From Argonema antarcticum A004/B2 (GTDB lineage Bacteria; Cyanobacteriota; Cyanobacteriia; Cyanobacteriales; Aerosakkonemataceae): a DNA stretch of 34,280 nucleotides. Below the pieces are notes generated by a model that did no database searches, was not told where the DNA came from, and saw only the letters and a list, made by a program, of their open reading frames with translations. The stretch lies in NCBI RefSeq assembly GCF_023333585.1, contig NZ_JAIQZN010000044.1, positions 1-34,280 on the forward strand, given 5' to 3'. Position numbers and translations under genes: made by a program. Below are positions 7,051 to 15,165 of this stretch, piece after piece. Position 1 is the stretch's first letter. The number at the start of each line of letters is the position of its first letter.

Positions 7051-8730
7051 ATGAGAAAAGGTACTGACTTGATCGATAAAGCTATTATTGCTTACGATAC
7101 AGGGAGAAGAATTGCACGGGTTCAAGACTTGGTTTTTGACCAGGGTGATAATCAGTTGCTTGGCTTTCTAGTGAAGGAAAGTGGGCTGTTTCGTAGTGCA
7201 AAAGTGATTCCACTGGGAGCAGTGAAAGCGATCGGGCCTAACGCGATCGTTGTGGCTGACGGTAATGCGATCGTTTCCGCAACCGAAGTTCCTCAAATGG
7301 AAAAGGTTCTCGATCGCAACTTGGTTCTGCGCGGGACTCGCGTTTTGACTACAGATGGTCGCTACCTGGGTTCGGTTGTCGATCTGTATTTTGATGACCA
7401 GACCGGCAGAATTGAGGGCTATGAAGCATCGGGTGGGCTGTTTGCAGATGCTTATTCTGGACGCTCCTTTATCCCTGCTCCTTATGATGTCAAAATTGGG
7501 GAAGAAATTACCTTTGTGCCGCCTGAAATCGCTGATTTAATGGCAGAACAAGTGGGTGGAGTTCTAGGTGCGGTACAAACTGCTGGTAGCAGAATACAAG
7601 AGTCCAGCGAAGCGGCTAACCAAAGGATACAAGAAGCGGCTGTGGCAACAAATGCCAAAATTCAGCAAGGTGTAGAATCTGCAAATATTATGCTGCAAGA
7701 AGCTGGTGTGGCAACGAATGCGAAAATCCAGCAAGGTGTAGAATCTGCAAATATTATGCTGCAAGAAGCGGCAAACGGTACTGGCGATCGCATTGCACAA
7801 GGTAGTCGCAGTGCAGTTACGGCTGTTACGAACGGATTGATTAGTCCAGAAGAACAGTTGGGATATGTAGTCGGGAAACAACTCGATCGCGATGTAGCCG
7901 CCAAAGACGGCACTATGTTCGCGCTCAAAGACCAACTGGTTACATTGTCACTAGCTGACGAGGCGCAGCGACTCGGCATCTTGGATCGGCTCTATCGTGC
8001 GACGGGCGGAAGTCTGACGGCTGGAATCGATCGACGTTTCCAAGACACGACGACTCAAGCCGAAACTCATCTGCAAGGAACAACTCGTAGTGCTAACATT
8101 GCACTATCAGACACACTGGCTCGAATGGGAGTCGATCAAGCCAAAGGTCGCCGCGCTCAGCGATTGCTTCGCGATGCAAATGGCATGATTATCGCCGCTC
8201 CCGGTCAGATTGTCACGGATATCGTGATTGAAAGAGCGAAAATGCGCGGGCGTGAAGCTGCCCTACTTGATGCGGTTGGCTTGCAGCCTTCTGAAGCGGC
8301 TCGATACAGTACTAAAGATGCCTTTTCTCGAACTGGGACGAAATTTCAGGAAGAGGCTGCGATCGCCCAAGAAAACGCCAGTGTATTGTGGCAAAACCTG
8401 AAAGAGAAGTTTAGCGAAGTTCAGGGTCGGGGTACTAAAGCTTTTCATCAGAAGCGAATCGAGCAAGCGTTGGGGCGTCCTGTCACTCGCGTCATTTTAG
8501 ATCCCCAGGACAACATCATCCTCAACGTGGGCGAGTTGATCACTCATCGAGCAATTCAGCAGGCAGAACGAGGCGGAGTGCTGAATATTCTACTTAACTC
8601 AGTCTACATGAAACAGCCAAACATCTCTGAGACAGAGCTTCGGGCCTCAGAGCAGGGTATGGCTTCGCTTGAGCGCGAACATAGAATTGAGTTACAGCAG
8701 AGAGTTCTTTTGGAAAACTCCCATCTGTAG
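7051..8730 (+). CDS. Tandem PRC-barrel protein with amphipathic helical repeats
   Basis: A 559-residue protein. Two PRC-barrel domains occupy about 1-80 (ending in [17 protein letters not shown]) and 88-165 ([18 protein letters not shown]). A segment rich in Ala, Gln and Glu with 11/22-residue periodicity follows (about 170-260), including a near-perfect 66-nt duplication. The C-terminal half (about 265-559) is largely helical and hydrophilic and contains a third [18 protein letters not shown] segment (about 475-492) resembling another PRC strand set. No signal peptide or membrane span is visible. PRC barrels occur in the photosynthetic reaction centre H subunit and RimM and usually mediate protein contacts. 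The partner here may be the small membrane protein upstream. The ribosome site is AAGAGG at 7040-7045. Confidence 0.85.
   Translation: MRKGTDLIDKAIIAYDTGRRIARVQDLVFDQGDNQLLGFLVKESGLFRSAKVIPLGAVKAIGPNAIVVADGNAIVSATEVPQMEKVLDRNLVLRGTRVLTTDGRYLGSVVDLYFDDQTGRIEGYEASGGLFADAYSGRSFIPAPYDVKIGEEITFVPPEIADLMAEQVGGVLGAVQTAGSRIQESSEAANQRIQEAAVATNAKIQQGVESANIMLQEAGVATNAKIQQGVESANIMLQEAANGTGDRIAQGSRSAVTAVTNGLISPEEQLGYVVGKQLDRDVAAKDGTMFALKDQLVTLSLADEAQRLGILDRLYRATGGSLTAGIDRRFQDTTTQAETHLQGTTRSANIALSDTLARMGVDQAKGRRAQRLLRDANGMIIAAPGQIVTDIVIERAKMRGREAALLDAVGLQPSEAARYSTKDAFSRTGTKFQEEAAIAQENASVLWQNLKEKFSEVQGRGTKAFHQKRIEQALGRPVTRVILDPQDNIILNVGELITHRAIQQAERGGVLNILLNSVYMKQPNISETELRASEQGMASLEREHRIELQQRVLLENSHL
7642..7773 (+). 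repeat. 66-nt tandem duplication inside the PRC-barrel gene
   Basis: Two copies (7642-7707 and 7708-7773), each encoding [21 protein letters not shown] plus one residue (22 aa, two 11-mers). They differ at a few third positions. The reading frame is kept, lengthening the amphipathic helix by about six turns. Confidence 0.9.
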
Positions 8731-8833
8731 TGGTTTTGGGAGATTCGTGTGACTTGCGCGATAATATGGCGAAAAAAGCCAATTTATACTTCACTACTGC
8801 ACTTTGAGTCCAAGGAATTGTGGAAACGTTCTT

Positions 8834-8914
8834 GTGAGAATAAAAATCATTCTGAGGGAGTGGGGTCAAAGGCCAGCGTCGCTGGCCTTTGACCCCACTG
8901 AACTTGATTCTCAC
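8834..8914. repeat. 81-bp inverted-repeat element with 19-bp perfect stem
   Basis: The inner arms 8859-8877 and 8881-8899 are exact reverse complements with a 3-nt loop. An outer pair GTGAGAAT (8834-8841) and ATTCTCAC (8907-8914) encloses them. It sits about 100 nt after the PRC-barrel stop. It could be a terminator for that gene or a small mobile palindromic element; no T run follows, which argues for the latter. Confidence 0.75.
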
Positions 8915-8938
8915 GATCGCAGGGAACCTTCTATGGCT

Positions 8939-9226
8939 TCAGGGAAGTAGTAGAGCCATCGCCCACAGAATCTCGCTTGGGTTTCCGTTGCAAGGGCAGA
9001 ACAGGAAGACTTTTTGTTGGGAACTGCTGCTTGCTTCTTCTGTTGGCATTTCCTTCTCTGCTACTGCCGCCACAATGGGTGGCTGTGCAACAGATTCTAC
9101 TGGTGCAGCTTCTTTGGTCTTTTTAGGAGTCCGCTTCTTCTTAGGGATTGCTTCAGAGGATATTTCTGTTGGTTGAGGTGAAGCAAAAGTCTGCGGGGTT
9201 GTTTTTGACGAGCGCCTTTTCCTCTT
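8939..9226 (-). pseudogene. 5'-truncated remnant encoding a Lys/Pro/Ala-rich segment
   Basis: This minus-strand frame has no usable start but a protein-like composition: SKTTPQTFASPQPTEISSE, then AIPKKKRTPKKTKEAAPVE, then SVAQPPIVAAVAEKEMPTEE, ending at TGA 8941-8939. Such low-complexity charged stretches are typical of disordered linkers or nucleoid-protein-like tails. It overlaps nothing else credible and lies just behind the AraC-type gene on the same strand. No family can be named, and it may have no function. Confidence 0.3.
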
Positions 9227-9234
9227 TGAGTAGA

Positions 9235-10218
9235 TCAGATTGAACGAGCAGTCTCCCTAGCCGCTTCTCGCAGCCGCTCCACATCGCGCATAGGTGGGGC
9301 ACCAAAGAGCCGCTTGTACTCTCGGTTGAAGTGCGAGGCATCTTCGTACCCCACTCGATAAGCAGCACTGGTAGCATCAAGGCTTTCCCCCAGCATCAGA
9401 CGGCGAGCCTCTTGGAGCCGCAATTGCTTCTGGAACTGCAAGGGACTCATTGCAGTGACAGATTTGAAGTGATGGTGAAACCCGGAGACACTCATTCCTA
9501 ACTCTTGGGCGATGTTTTCAATCTTGATCGGTTCGTTAAAGTCTTTACGAAGTCGCTCGACGGCTCTAGCGATGTGGTAAGTGTAGCCACCCAAAACTGC
9601 AATATGACGGAGCCGATTACCTTGCTCTCCCATCAAGAGTCGGTAAATGATTTCCCGCTTAATCAGTGGTGCGAGAACATGAGCTTCCGCAGGGGAATCT
9701 AAAAGCCTGACAAGCCGCACCACAGCGTCCAACAGATTTGCATTCAACGGACTGACGTCGATCGCTTTCACATCACCACGGCTATGCGATGAGGGATACC
9801 CTGCCTCGACCATCACTGAGCCAACGAGGGTGGGGTCAAGATCGAGGCGAAGATTAAGGCACGGTTGCGCCTTTGATGCTTCCAGAATTTGGCTGGTGAT
9901 CGGCAGTTCAACCGTAGCCAGCAGATAATGCATCGGGTCGTACTGATAGCGATCGCTACCCAGAAGAACTTCTTTGCTGCCCTGAGCGATCGCACAAAAG
10001 GCAGGGATAGAGACACTATGAAGGCATTCCGAAGGTGAGGAGGCGCGGTTGAAGTGCAAACCTTTGAGCGGCTCAATCGTCCCATCCTGACGAATAGCCT
10101 GGGCAATCCGCTCTTTCAGTTCGTCTCTGTTGGCTTGCGCTCTGTCTACCTCGCGCTTTGCCTGCGGGTCATTCATTAAATTAATATCGGACTTTTCACT
10201 CGTTTTGGCAGCGTTCAT
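9235..10218 (-). CDS. AraC-family regulator with AraC_N domain
   Basis: A 327-residue regulator. The N-terminal effector domain (about 40-190) begins at GTIEPLKGLHFNRAS, with the AraC_N-type SIPAFCAIAQGSKEVLLG and PMHYLLATVELP. The C-terminal double HTH (about 215-310) has IENIAQELGMSVSGFHHHFK and GYEDASHFNREYKRLFG. ATG 10218 was preferred; an in-frame TTG at 10242 would add eight residues, and neither has a good ribosome site. Regulators of this subfamily, such as YqhC of E. coli, often control neighbouring aldehyde and ketone reductases. That fits the divergent cupin/SDR/hydrolase genes and the reductase relics to the right, so aldehyde- or electrophile-responsive control of the island is a fair inference. 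Confidence 0.9.
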   Translation of the reverse strand: MNAAKTSEKSDINLMNDPQAKREVDRAQANRDELKERIAQAIRQDGTIEPLKGLHFNRASSPSECLHSVSIPAFCAIAQGSKEVLLGSDRYQYDPMHYLLATVELPITSQILEASKAQPCLNLRLDLDPTLVGSVMVEAGYPSSHSRGDVKAIDVSPLNANLLDAVVRLVRLLDSPAEAHVLAPLIKREIIYRLLMGEQGNRLRHIAVLGGYTYHIARAVERLRKDFNEPIKIENIAQELGMSVSGFHHHFKSVTAMSPLQFQKQLRLQEARRLMLGESLDATSAAYRVGYEDASHFNREYKRLFGAPPMRDVERLREAARETARSI

Positions 10219-10428
10219 TTCTAAGTTTGCAGGATTGTACAACGATCTTAGACGATCGTTTTATTGCTTGCCCTTGAGAATCCTTAGAATGAGGCTAAAG
10301 CAACGAAAAATGATTTCGACTTCTTGTGGGCTTTCTGGACTTTTATACAAGAGAAAAACTCGGTTTTGATTGGGCAAAAGACTTGCCTGTTACCACCCGA
10401 AATGGCATCAAGTGAAGGAATTAAGAAT
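10219..10428. promoter_or_regulatory. Divergent regulatory region of the island
   Basis: 210 nt between the AraC-type gene and the first cupin. At 10241-10260, AACGATC and GATCGTT form a 7-bp inverted repeat, and ACGATC is also directly repeated (10242-10247, 10252-10257). AraC-type proteins usually bind direct repeats, so this is a possible operator, but CGATCG-rich motifs are common in this genome. No clear promoter boxes were seen. Confidence 0.3.
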
Positions 10429-10830
10429 ATGGACATTAAAAGAAGTGGCTCCCAGCCTTCCGCCAAAGGACTGTCCGAGTATTTTACCGGCACTGTCCGC
10501 GTTGACCCCCTGTTCGAGGCACACGATCCAGCACGCACGTCTGGTGCCAGTGTCACATTTGAACCTGGCGCTCGGACAGCATGGCACACCCACCCGTTAG
10601 GACAAACCCTAATCGTGACGGCGGGCTGCGGACTTGTACAGCGATGGGGCGGCGCGATCGAGGAAATTCGACCGGGGGACGCGATCTGGATCTCGCCCGG
10701 TGAGAAGCATTGGCACGGTGCCACAGCAACCACAGCGATGACGCACATTGCCATTCAGGAATGGCTCGACGGCAAGCCCGTGGACTGGATGGAACAGGTC
10801 AGCGACGAACAGTATGGAGGAATATCTTAG
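10429..10830 (+). CDS. Mn-type cupin, (R)-hydroxynitrile-lyase-like
   Basis: A 133-residue single-domain cupin. It matches from memory the small cupin hydroxynitrile lyase of Granulicella tundricola along its whole length, including MDIKRSGSQ at the start, [20 protein letters not shown] and [16 protein letters not shown] at the end. The expected metal ligands are all there: His53, His55, Gln59 (HTHPLGQ) and His94 (KHWHG). The active-site neighbours His106 and Gln110 are also present. Known members cleave or form cyanohydrins in vitro, but the natural substrate is unknown; they may act on other carbonyl compounds. The start was chosen for AAGGA at 10415-10419; a second in-frame ATG at 10402 is less well placed. 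It has no signal peptide, so it is cytosolic. The gene overlaps the next one by one base. Confidence 0.9.
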   Translation: MDIKRSGSQPSAKGLSEYFTGTVRVDPLFEAHDPARTSGASVTFEPGARTAWHTHPLGQTLIVTAGCGLVQRWGGAIEEIRPGDAIWISPGEKHWHGATATTAMTHIAIQEWLDGKPVDWMEQVSDEQYGGIS

Positions 10831-11360
10831 TGCTTTTGAGATGGTTTCCCATCAAAGGGAAAAACTGCCAGCAGAGAACGCTGATTTTGGTTCTCGCCCT
10901 AGCGATCTCCCTGAGTTACTCAGCCTGCCGTGCCGACAACAGTATGAGTAGCAGTGCCTCGTTGAAGATACCGACTGAAATATCAACCAAGCAGGCAGAC
11001 AGTATGAAAATAAACATCAAGGCCAAAGATAAAGTAGTTACAGCCACTTTGATTGACAGCAAAACCACTCAGGATTTTATTTCCCTGCTGCCATTGACGC
11101 TGACGTTAGAAGATTACGCCAGAACCGAAAAAGTCAGCGATCTGCCAAAAAGATTATCTACAGAAGATGCACCCCCAGGCAGCGATCCTGCTGTTGGAGA
11201 TATTGCTTATTACGCTCCTTGGGGGAATTTGGTGATATATTATCGAGATTTTGGATACTCAAACGGACTCGCGATCCTCGGAAAAATAGACGGTGGCATC
11301 GAGGCCTTGAATGTGCCTGGCTCTGTAGAAGTGACAATCGAGCTTGTTCAATCGCAGTAA
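10830..11360 (+). CDS. Exported cyclophilin-like-fold protein
   Basis: A 176-residue protein starting at GTG 10830, which shares its G with the cupin TAG. GGAGG at 10816-10820 sits 9 nt before it, so coupled translation is likely. Residues 1-33 look like a signal peptide (positively charged start, hydrophobic TLILVLALAISLSYSA). Cys33 follows SYSA, a weak lipobox with Tyr at -3, so a lipoprotein is possible but not certain. The mature part (about 58-176) begins MKINIKAKDKVVTATLID, has DFISLLPLTLTLEDYARTEK and GDIAYYAPWGNLVIYYRDFG, and matches the small cyclophilin-like (TM1367/DUF-type) domain. These usually lack proven peptidyl-prolyl isomerase activity. They are often encoded with cupins, SDRs and aldo/keto reductases. 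Confidence 0.85.
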   Translation: MLLRWFPIKGKNCQQRTLILVLALAISLSYSACRADNSMSSSASLKIPTEISTKQADSMKINIKAKDKVVTATLIDSKTTQDFISLLPLTLTLEDYARTEKVSDLPKRLSTEDAPPGSDPAVGDIAYYAPWGNLVIYYRDFGYSNGLAILGKIDGGIEALNVPGSVEVTIELVQSQ

Positions 11361-11499
11361 AGAAGATGATTTGCCTGTCGCCCTCTTGAGGCGATGGGTC
11401 ATGGAACTGGGAACATTTTGCCTTCCAATGCAAGTGATATCCAGGTCAGTCCATCTTCCCTAGAGATTGTTTAGTAAAACCTGAAAGTTGGAGACGGAA

Positions 11500-11997
11500 A
11501 TGAAATTGCTTGCGACAACTATCGTGTCATTTTTCCTGCTTACTTTGGCGTTCGATCGTGCGGCTCAGACACAAGTCTCATCAGACAATAGCACACGGAC
11601 AGTGGAGATTACTCGGAAAGGTTCGCAGCCTTCTACTAGAGGATCAACCGAATATTTCACAGGTTCCGTCCGCATCGATTCCCTGTTTTCAGCACGCGAC
11701 CCGTCACGCACGGCTGGTGCTAGTGTAACCTTCGAGCCTGGTGCTAGGACAGCATGGCACACCCATCCATTAGGACAGACCCTGATTGTGACTGCTGGGT
11801 CTGGTTATGTCCAGCAATGGGGCGGACAAATTCAGGAAATCAGACCAGGTGATGTTGTCCGAATTGCGCCCGGACTGAAACACTGGCACGGAGCTACAGC
11901 CACCACAGCCATGACGCACATTGCCATTCACGAAGAACTCAATGGCAAACCTGTGGACTGGCTGGAGCAGGTCAGCGACGAGCAATATCCCAACTGA
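11500..11997 (+). CDS. Exported cupin, second hydroxynitrile-lyase-like paralogue
   Basis: A 165-residue protein: an N-terminal signal peptide ([20 protein letters not shown] then AAQ, cleavage probably near 22-25) followed by a cupin very similar to the gene at 10429. The metal ligands are His87, His89, Gln93 and His128. The residue matching Gln110 of the short cupin is His144 here, while His140 matches His106. ATG 11500 has GGAG about 6 nt upstream; the in-frame TTG at 11488 is less likely. The paralogues suggest one cytosolic and one periplasmic copy of the same activity. The 139 nt before the gene hold no other feature I can support. Confidence 0.9.
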   Translation: MKLLATTIVSFFLLTLAFDRAAQTQVSSDNSTRTVEITRKGSQPSTRGSTEYFTGSVRIDSLFSARDPSRTAGASVTFEPGARTAWHTHPLGQTLIVTAGSGYVQQWGGQIQEIRPGDVVRIAPGLKHWHGATATTAMTHIAIHEELNGKPVDWLEQVSDEQYPN

Positions 11998-12024
11998 TCT
12001 CCGCATCTAGTGGTTTTAAGACCT

Positions 12025-12118
12025 TAAGTAGTTGTGCAAAATTAATTACACAGGATTTCGCCTGAAACCCTTACAAGCGTAAAGAGTCTTTATGTAATTA
12101 ATTTTGTTCGGTTACTTA
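12025..12118. repeat. MITE-like inverted-repeat element, about 94 bp
   Basis: The 14-mers at 12037-12050 and 12093-12106 are exact reverse complements. The pairing resumes outward (TAAGTA at 12025-12030 with TACTTA at 12113-12118), giving imperfect terminal repeats of about 26 bp around a 42-bp centre. It lies between the second cupin and the SDR gene and may carry the SDR promoter region. It has no coding capacity. Similar AATTAATTACA-ended elements are dispersed in filamentous cyanobacteria. Confidence 0.65.
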
Positions 12119-12146
12119 TTAGGTAAAGAATTAAAGGAAAAAAATC

Positions 12147-12920
12147 ATGACGACGAACGAAAATGGAAAGTACACAGGAAAAGTTGCGTTTGTGACCGGA
12201 GCCGCCAACGGCATCGGTCGAGCTACGGCGATCGCGTTTGCCCGTGAAGGCGCTCATGTGGTAGTCGCTGACATTTCAGAACAGGGCAATCAAGAAACGG
12301 TACGCACGATCGAGGAACTCGGCGGACAGGCGATCGCTGTCCGGTGTGACGTAACGCGAACCGAGGATGTGAAAGCAGCACTGGACAAGACCATTGAGGC
12401 CTTTGGGCGGCTGGACTACGCCTTCAACAACGCGGGCATCGAACCGAGGAAGCCCGCTCCGACTGCGGAGTACGAGGAGGAGGAGTGGAACCGGATCGTA
12501 GACACCAACCTCCGGGGTGTTTTCCTGTGCATGAAGTACGAGATCCCGCTGATCCTCAAGCAGGGAGGCGGCGCGATCGTCAACACCTCATCGGGCGCGG
12601 GAATTATCGGCATCAAGAATAGCCCCGCGTACACCGCCGCCAAGCACGGCGTGATCGGTCTCACCAAGTCGGCGGCCCTCGACTATGCCGCGCAGAACAT
12701 CAGCATCAACGCCGTCTGCCCTGGCTACATCGACACCCCGATGATGGATCGCTTCACTGGCGGCACGGATGAAGGGCGCGCAAAGGTGATTGCAGAGGAG
12801 CCGATCGGACGGATGGGCAAGCCCGAAGAGATCGCCTCGGCCGTTCTCTGGCTGTGCTCGGACGCGGCTGCCTTCGTTGTTGGGCACGCCCTGGTCATCG
12901 ATGGCGGTCAAACGGTGTGA
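12147..12920 (+). CDS. SDR-family NAD(P)-dependent oxidoreductase
   Basis: A 257-residue classical short-chain dehydrogenase. The cofactor motif TGAANGIG is at 17-24. An Asp at the end of strand 2 (VVVADIS, Asp42) favours NAD over NADP. NNAG is at 94-97, Asn121 in the DTNLRG helix, catalytic Ser149 in NTSSG, and Tyr162 and Lys166 in YTAAK; PG is at 192-193 and the usual VIDGGQTV closes the protein. The substrate is unknown. The ribosome site is AAAGGA, about 9 nt upstream. From about 12380 to 12920 the DNA is clearly GC-richer than the flanks, suggesting transfer from a GC-rich donor. A decayed paralogue lies at 14076. The gene is probably cotranscribed with the hydrolase 40 nt downstream. 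Confidence 0.95.
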   Translation: MTTNENGKYTGKVAFVTGAANGIGRATAIAFAREGAHVVVADISEQGNQETVRTIEELGGQAIAVRCDVTRTEDVKAALDKTIEAFGRLDYAFNNAGIEPRKPAPTAEYEEEEWNRIVDTNLRGVFLCMKYEIPLILKQGGGAIVNTSSGAGIIGIKNSPAYTAAKHGVIGLTKSAALDYAAQNISINAVCPGYIDTPMMDRFTGGTDEGRAKVIAEEPIGRMGKPEEIASAVLWLCSDAAAFVVGHALVIDGGQTV

Positions 12921-12960
12921 AGCTAACTCGCTAGATCAACCCACAGATACGGAGAAGTCC

Positions 12961-14052
12961 ATGAAACACCTCGTTCTACTACCAACCCTCTTGGTTGGTG
13001 CAATCTACGCAACGGTGGCATTTGCGATCGACAAAACACCCGTTTCGCGTAAGAGTCCCCAAGCAGCCGTGCAGCAGTCCGCTGCGATCGAGGGGGCGGA
13101 CAACTTCTACAAGAGCGATAAGGTGACTATGCAGAAGGTTACGTTCAAAAACCAATACAACATACAGGTTGCCGGGAATCTCTTCATTCCCAAAACCTTG
13201 GATCGGAACGCCAAGAATCCGGCAATCATTGTGGGGCACCCAATGGGCGCAGTCAAAGAACAAAGCGCAAATCTGTATGCCCAAAAGCTGGCTGACCAGG
13301 GATTCGTCACCTTGTCCCTCGATTTGTCCTTCTGGGGCGAGAGTGAGGGGCAGCCCCGCAACACTGTTTCGCCGGATATTTATGCCGAGGATTTTAGTGC
13401 TGCGGTGGATTTTTTGGGCACCCGGCCATTTGTTGACAGGGAACGAATTGGCGTTCTTGGGATTTGCGGCAGCGGGAGCTTCGTCATCAGCGCCGCCAAG
13501 ATTGACCCGCGCATGAAGGCCATTGCGACGGTAAGCATGTATGACATGGGTGCGGCTAACCGTAACGGGCTTAGGCATTCTACGACCCTCGAACAGAGAA
13601 AGAAAGCGATCGCAGAGGCGGCTGAACAACGCTATGCCCAGTTCACGGGCGGCGAGACCAAATACACCGGCGGGACGGTGCATGAACTGAACGAGAACTC
13701 CACCACCATTGAGCGTGAGTTTTACGACTTCTACCGCACTCCCAGAGGCGAACACACCCCCAAAGGTTCGTCGCCAAAGCTGACAACGCACCCGACGCTT
13801 ACCAGCAACGTCAAATTCATGAACTTTTACCCGTTCGATGATATTGAGACGATTTCGCCTCGTCCCATGCTGTTCATCACGGGGGCAGATGCACACTCCA
13901 GGGAGTTCAGCGAAGATGCCTACAAGCGCGCAGCCGAGCCAAAGGATCTCTACATCGTTGCGAACGCGGGACATGTCGATTTGTATGACCGGGTGAACCT
14001 TATCCCCTGGGACAAGCTTCAGTCCTTTTTTAATCAGCATCTCAATCGGTAA
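12961..14052 (+). CDS. Exported alpha/beta hydrolase, dienelactone-hydrolase-like
   Basis: A 363-residue protein. The signal peptide covers about 1-22 (MKHLVLLPTLLVGAIYATVA, then FA before IDK). The alpha/beta fold includes NPAIIVGHPMGAVKEQ (86-101) and the nucleophile elbow GICGSG (167-172), which has Cys169 where serine hydrolases carry Ser, as in dienelactone hydrolases (G-x-C-x-x-G). The likely acid is Asp310 in ITGADAH and the base His338 in NAGHVDLYD. The start was chosen for GGAGAAG just upstream and for the signal peptide; the frame extends further back over the SDR end without support. YcjY-type hydrolases with GICxSG are the nearest family I know. Substrate unknown; the periplasmic location matches the exported cupin. 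Confidence 0.9.
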   Translation: MKHLVLLPTLLVGAIYATVAFAIDKTPVSRKSPQAAVQQSAAIEGADNFYKSDKVTMQKVTFKNQYNIQVAGNLFIPKTLDRNAKNPAIIVGHPMGAVKEQSANLYAQKLADQGFVTLSLDLSFWGESEGQPRNTVSPDIYAEDFSAAVDFLGTRPFVDRERIGVLGICGSGSFVISAAKIDPRMKAIATVSMYDMGAANRNGLRHSTTLEQRKKAIAEAAEQRYAQFTGGETKYTGGTVHELNENSTTIEREFYDFYRTPRGEHTPKGSSPKLTTHPTLTSNVKFMNFYPFDDIETISPRPMLFITGADAHSREFSEDAYKRAAEPKDLYIVANAGHVDLYDRVNLIPWDKLQSFFNQHLNR

Positions 14053-14075
14053 GCGAGTAACTGGTAGGAGAAAAC

Positions 14076-14255
14076 ATGCTACCCAACTCGAATGGAAACT
14101 TCACAGGCAAGATAGCCTTTGTCACCGGAGCGGCATTGACCGCCCGACGACGCTGGTGTTTGCACGCGAGGGCACGAGCGTGGTGAGCGGCCATTCAGAA
14201 CATAACATCCAGGAAACGGCACGCTATGGTCATCGACGGAGGCCAAACGGTGTAG
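14076..14255 (+). pseudogene. Internally deleted SDR gene, paralogue of the gene at 12147
   Basis: It has an intact ribosome site (AGGAG) and ATG, then NGNFTGKIAFVTGAA, matching the first 20 residues of the SDR upstream. A frameshift follows near 14133. In the new frame FAREGTSVVSGHSEHNIQET matches residues 31-51, and the text then jumps directly to the last residues (MVIDGGQTV, stop at 14253-14255). About 190 internal codons are missing. It cannot be functional as an SDR. Confidence 0.85.
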
Positions 14256-14257
14256 TG

Positions 14258-14347
14258 ATGTTCGGGGCGATCGCCTTCGCCATGAGCCAGCCAGAGGACG
14301 TGGACGTGAACGAGATTCTGTTCCGACCCACGCGCCAAGTGCTCTAA
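14258..14347 (+). pseudogene. C-terminal remnant of a second SDR (YdfG-like)
   Basis: 30 codons from ATG 14258 to TAA, reading FGAIAFAMSQPEDVDVNEIL then FRPTRQVL. This is the typical C-terminus of YdfG/clavulanate-dehydrogenase-like SDRs. It starts 2 nt after the stop of the deleted SDR; the rest of its gene is absent. Confidence 0.75.
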
Positions 14348-14402
14348 GATCCCCCTGGCTTAGTACAGTTCCAGAAGTAAACAAATTAGGAGCATCAATA
14401 TT

Positions 14403-14887
<485 letters not shown>

Positions 14888-14889
14888 CT

Positions 14890-14932
14890 GGAGTTTAGAC
14901 GATCGCACCCCAGGTGCGATCGTCTAAACTCC
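14890..14932. repeat. 20-bp perfect hairpin containing HIP1-like core
   Basis: The arms 14890-14909 and 14913-14932 are exact reverse complements with loop CCA, and each arm contains CGATCGCACC or its complement. It lies immediately behind the last pseudogene. It may be the terminator of the island transcript or a palindromic repeat. The 230 nt to cheB hold nothing else I can support. Confidence 0.7.
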
Positions 14933-15165
14933 GAAATTTAGCGAATAATTTCCAGTTTTTGAAGATTATAGAATTGCTTCCTTCTGAAGATTAGGCATAC
15001 TACTGCTTCCCATCCTCATTCTTTTGTGGTTCTTGCAACTTCTATACTTTTCAGTGAGGTTACCTCGACTGATTACAAAAAGCCCACGATGGCTTTGACC
15101 CATAGTTAGCTGTCACCCCGTCAGGGGGTCAATCCTTTCTTCCCTCTTCCCCTCTTCCCTAGCCC

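Noticed and set aside
8889-9176. Plus-strand ORF of 95 codons with a hydrophobic start
   Set aside because: It begins inside the hairpin element and has no ribosome site. The opposite strand shows a more protein-like frame.
10241-10260. Inverted CGATCG-rich repeat as a definite AraC operator
   Set aside because: It is kept only as a weak candidate, since similar HIP1-related motifs occur throughout the window by chance or genome bias.
11361-11499. Short frame beginning MGHGTGNILPS
   Set aside because: It is about 27 codons with no ribosome site and no similarity I recognise.
12790-12960. N-terminal extension of the hydrolase frame over the SDR end
   Set aside because: The frame is open, but the product would overlap the SDR by 131 bases. 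The ATG at 12961 has a ribosome site and begins a signal peptide.
12979-14040. A 353-codon minus-strand ORF
   Set aside because: It is opposite the hydrolase gene, which has a signal peptide, ribosome site and catalytic motifs. The antisense product shows no family features.
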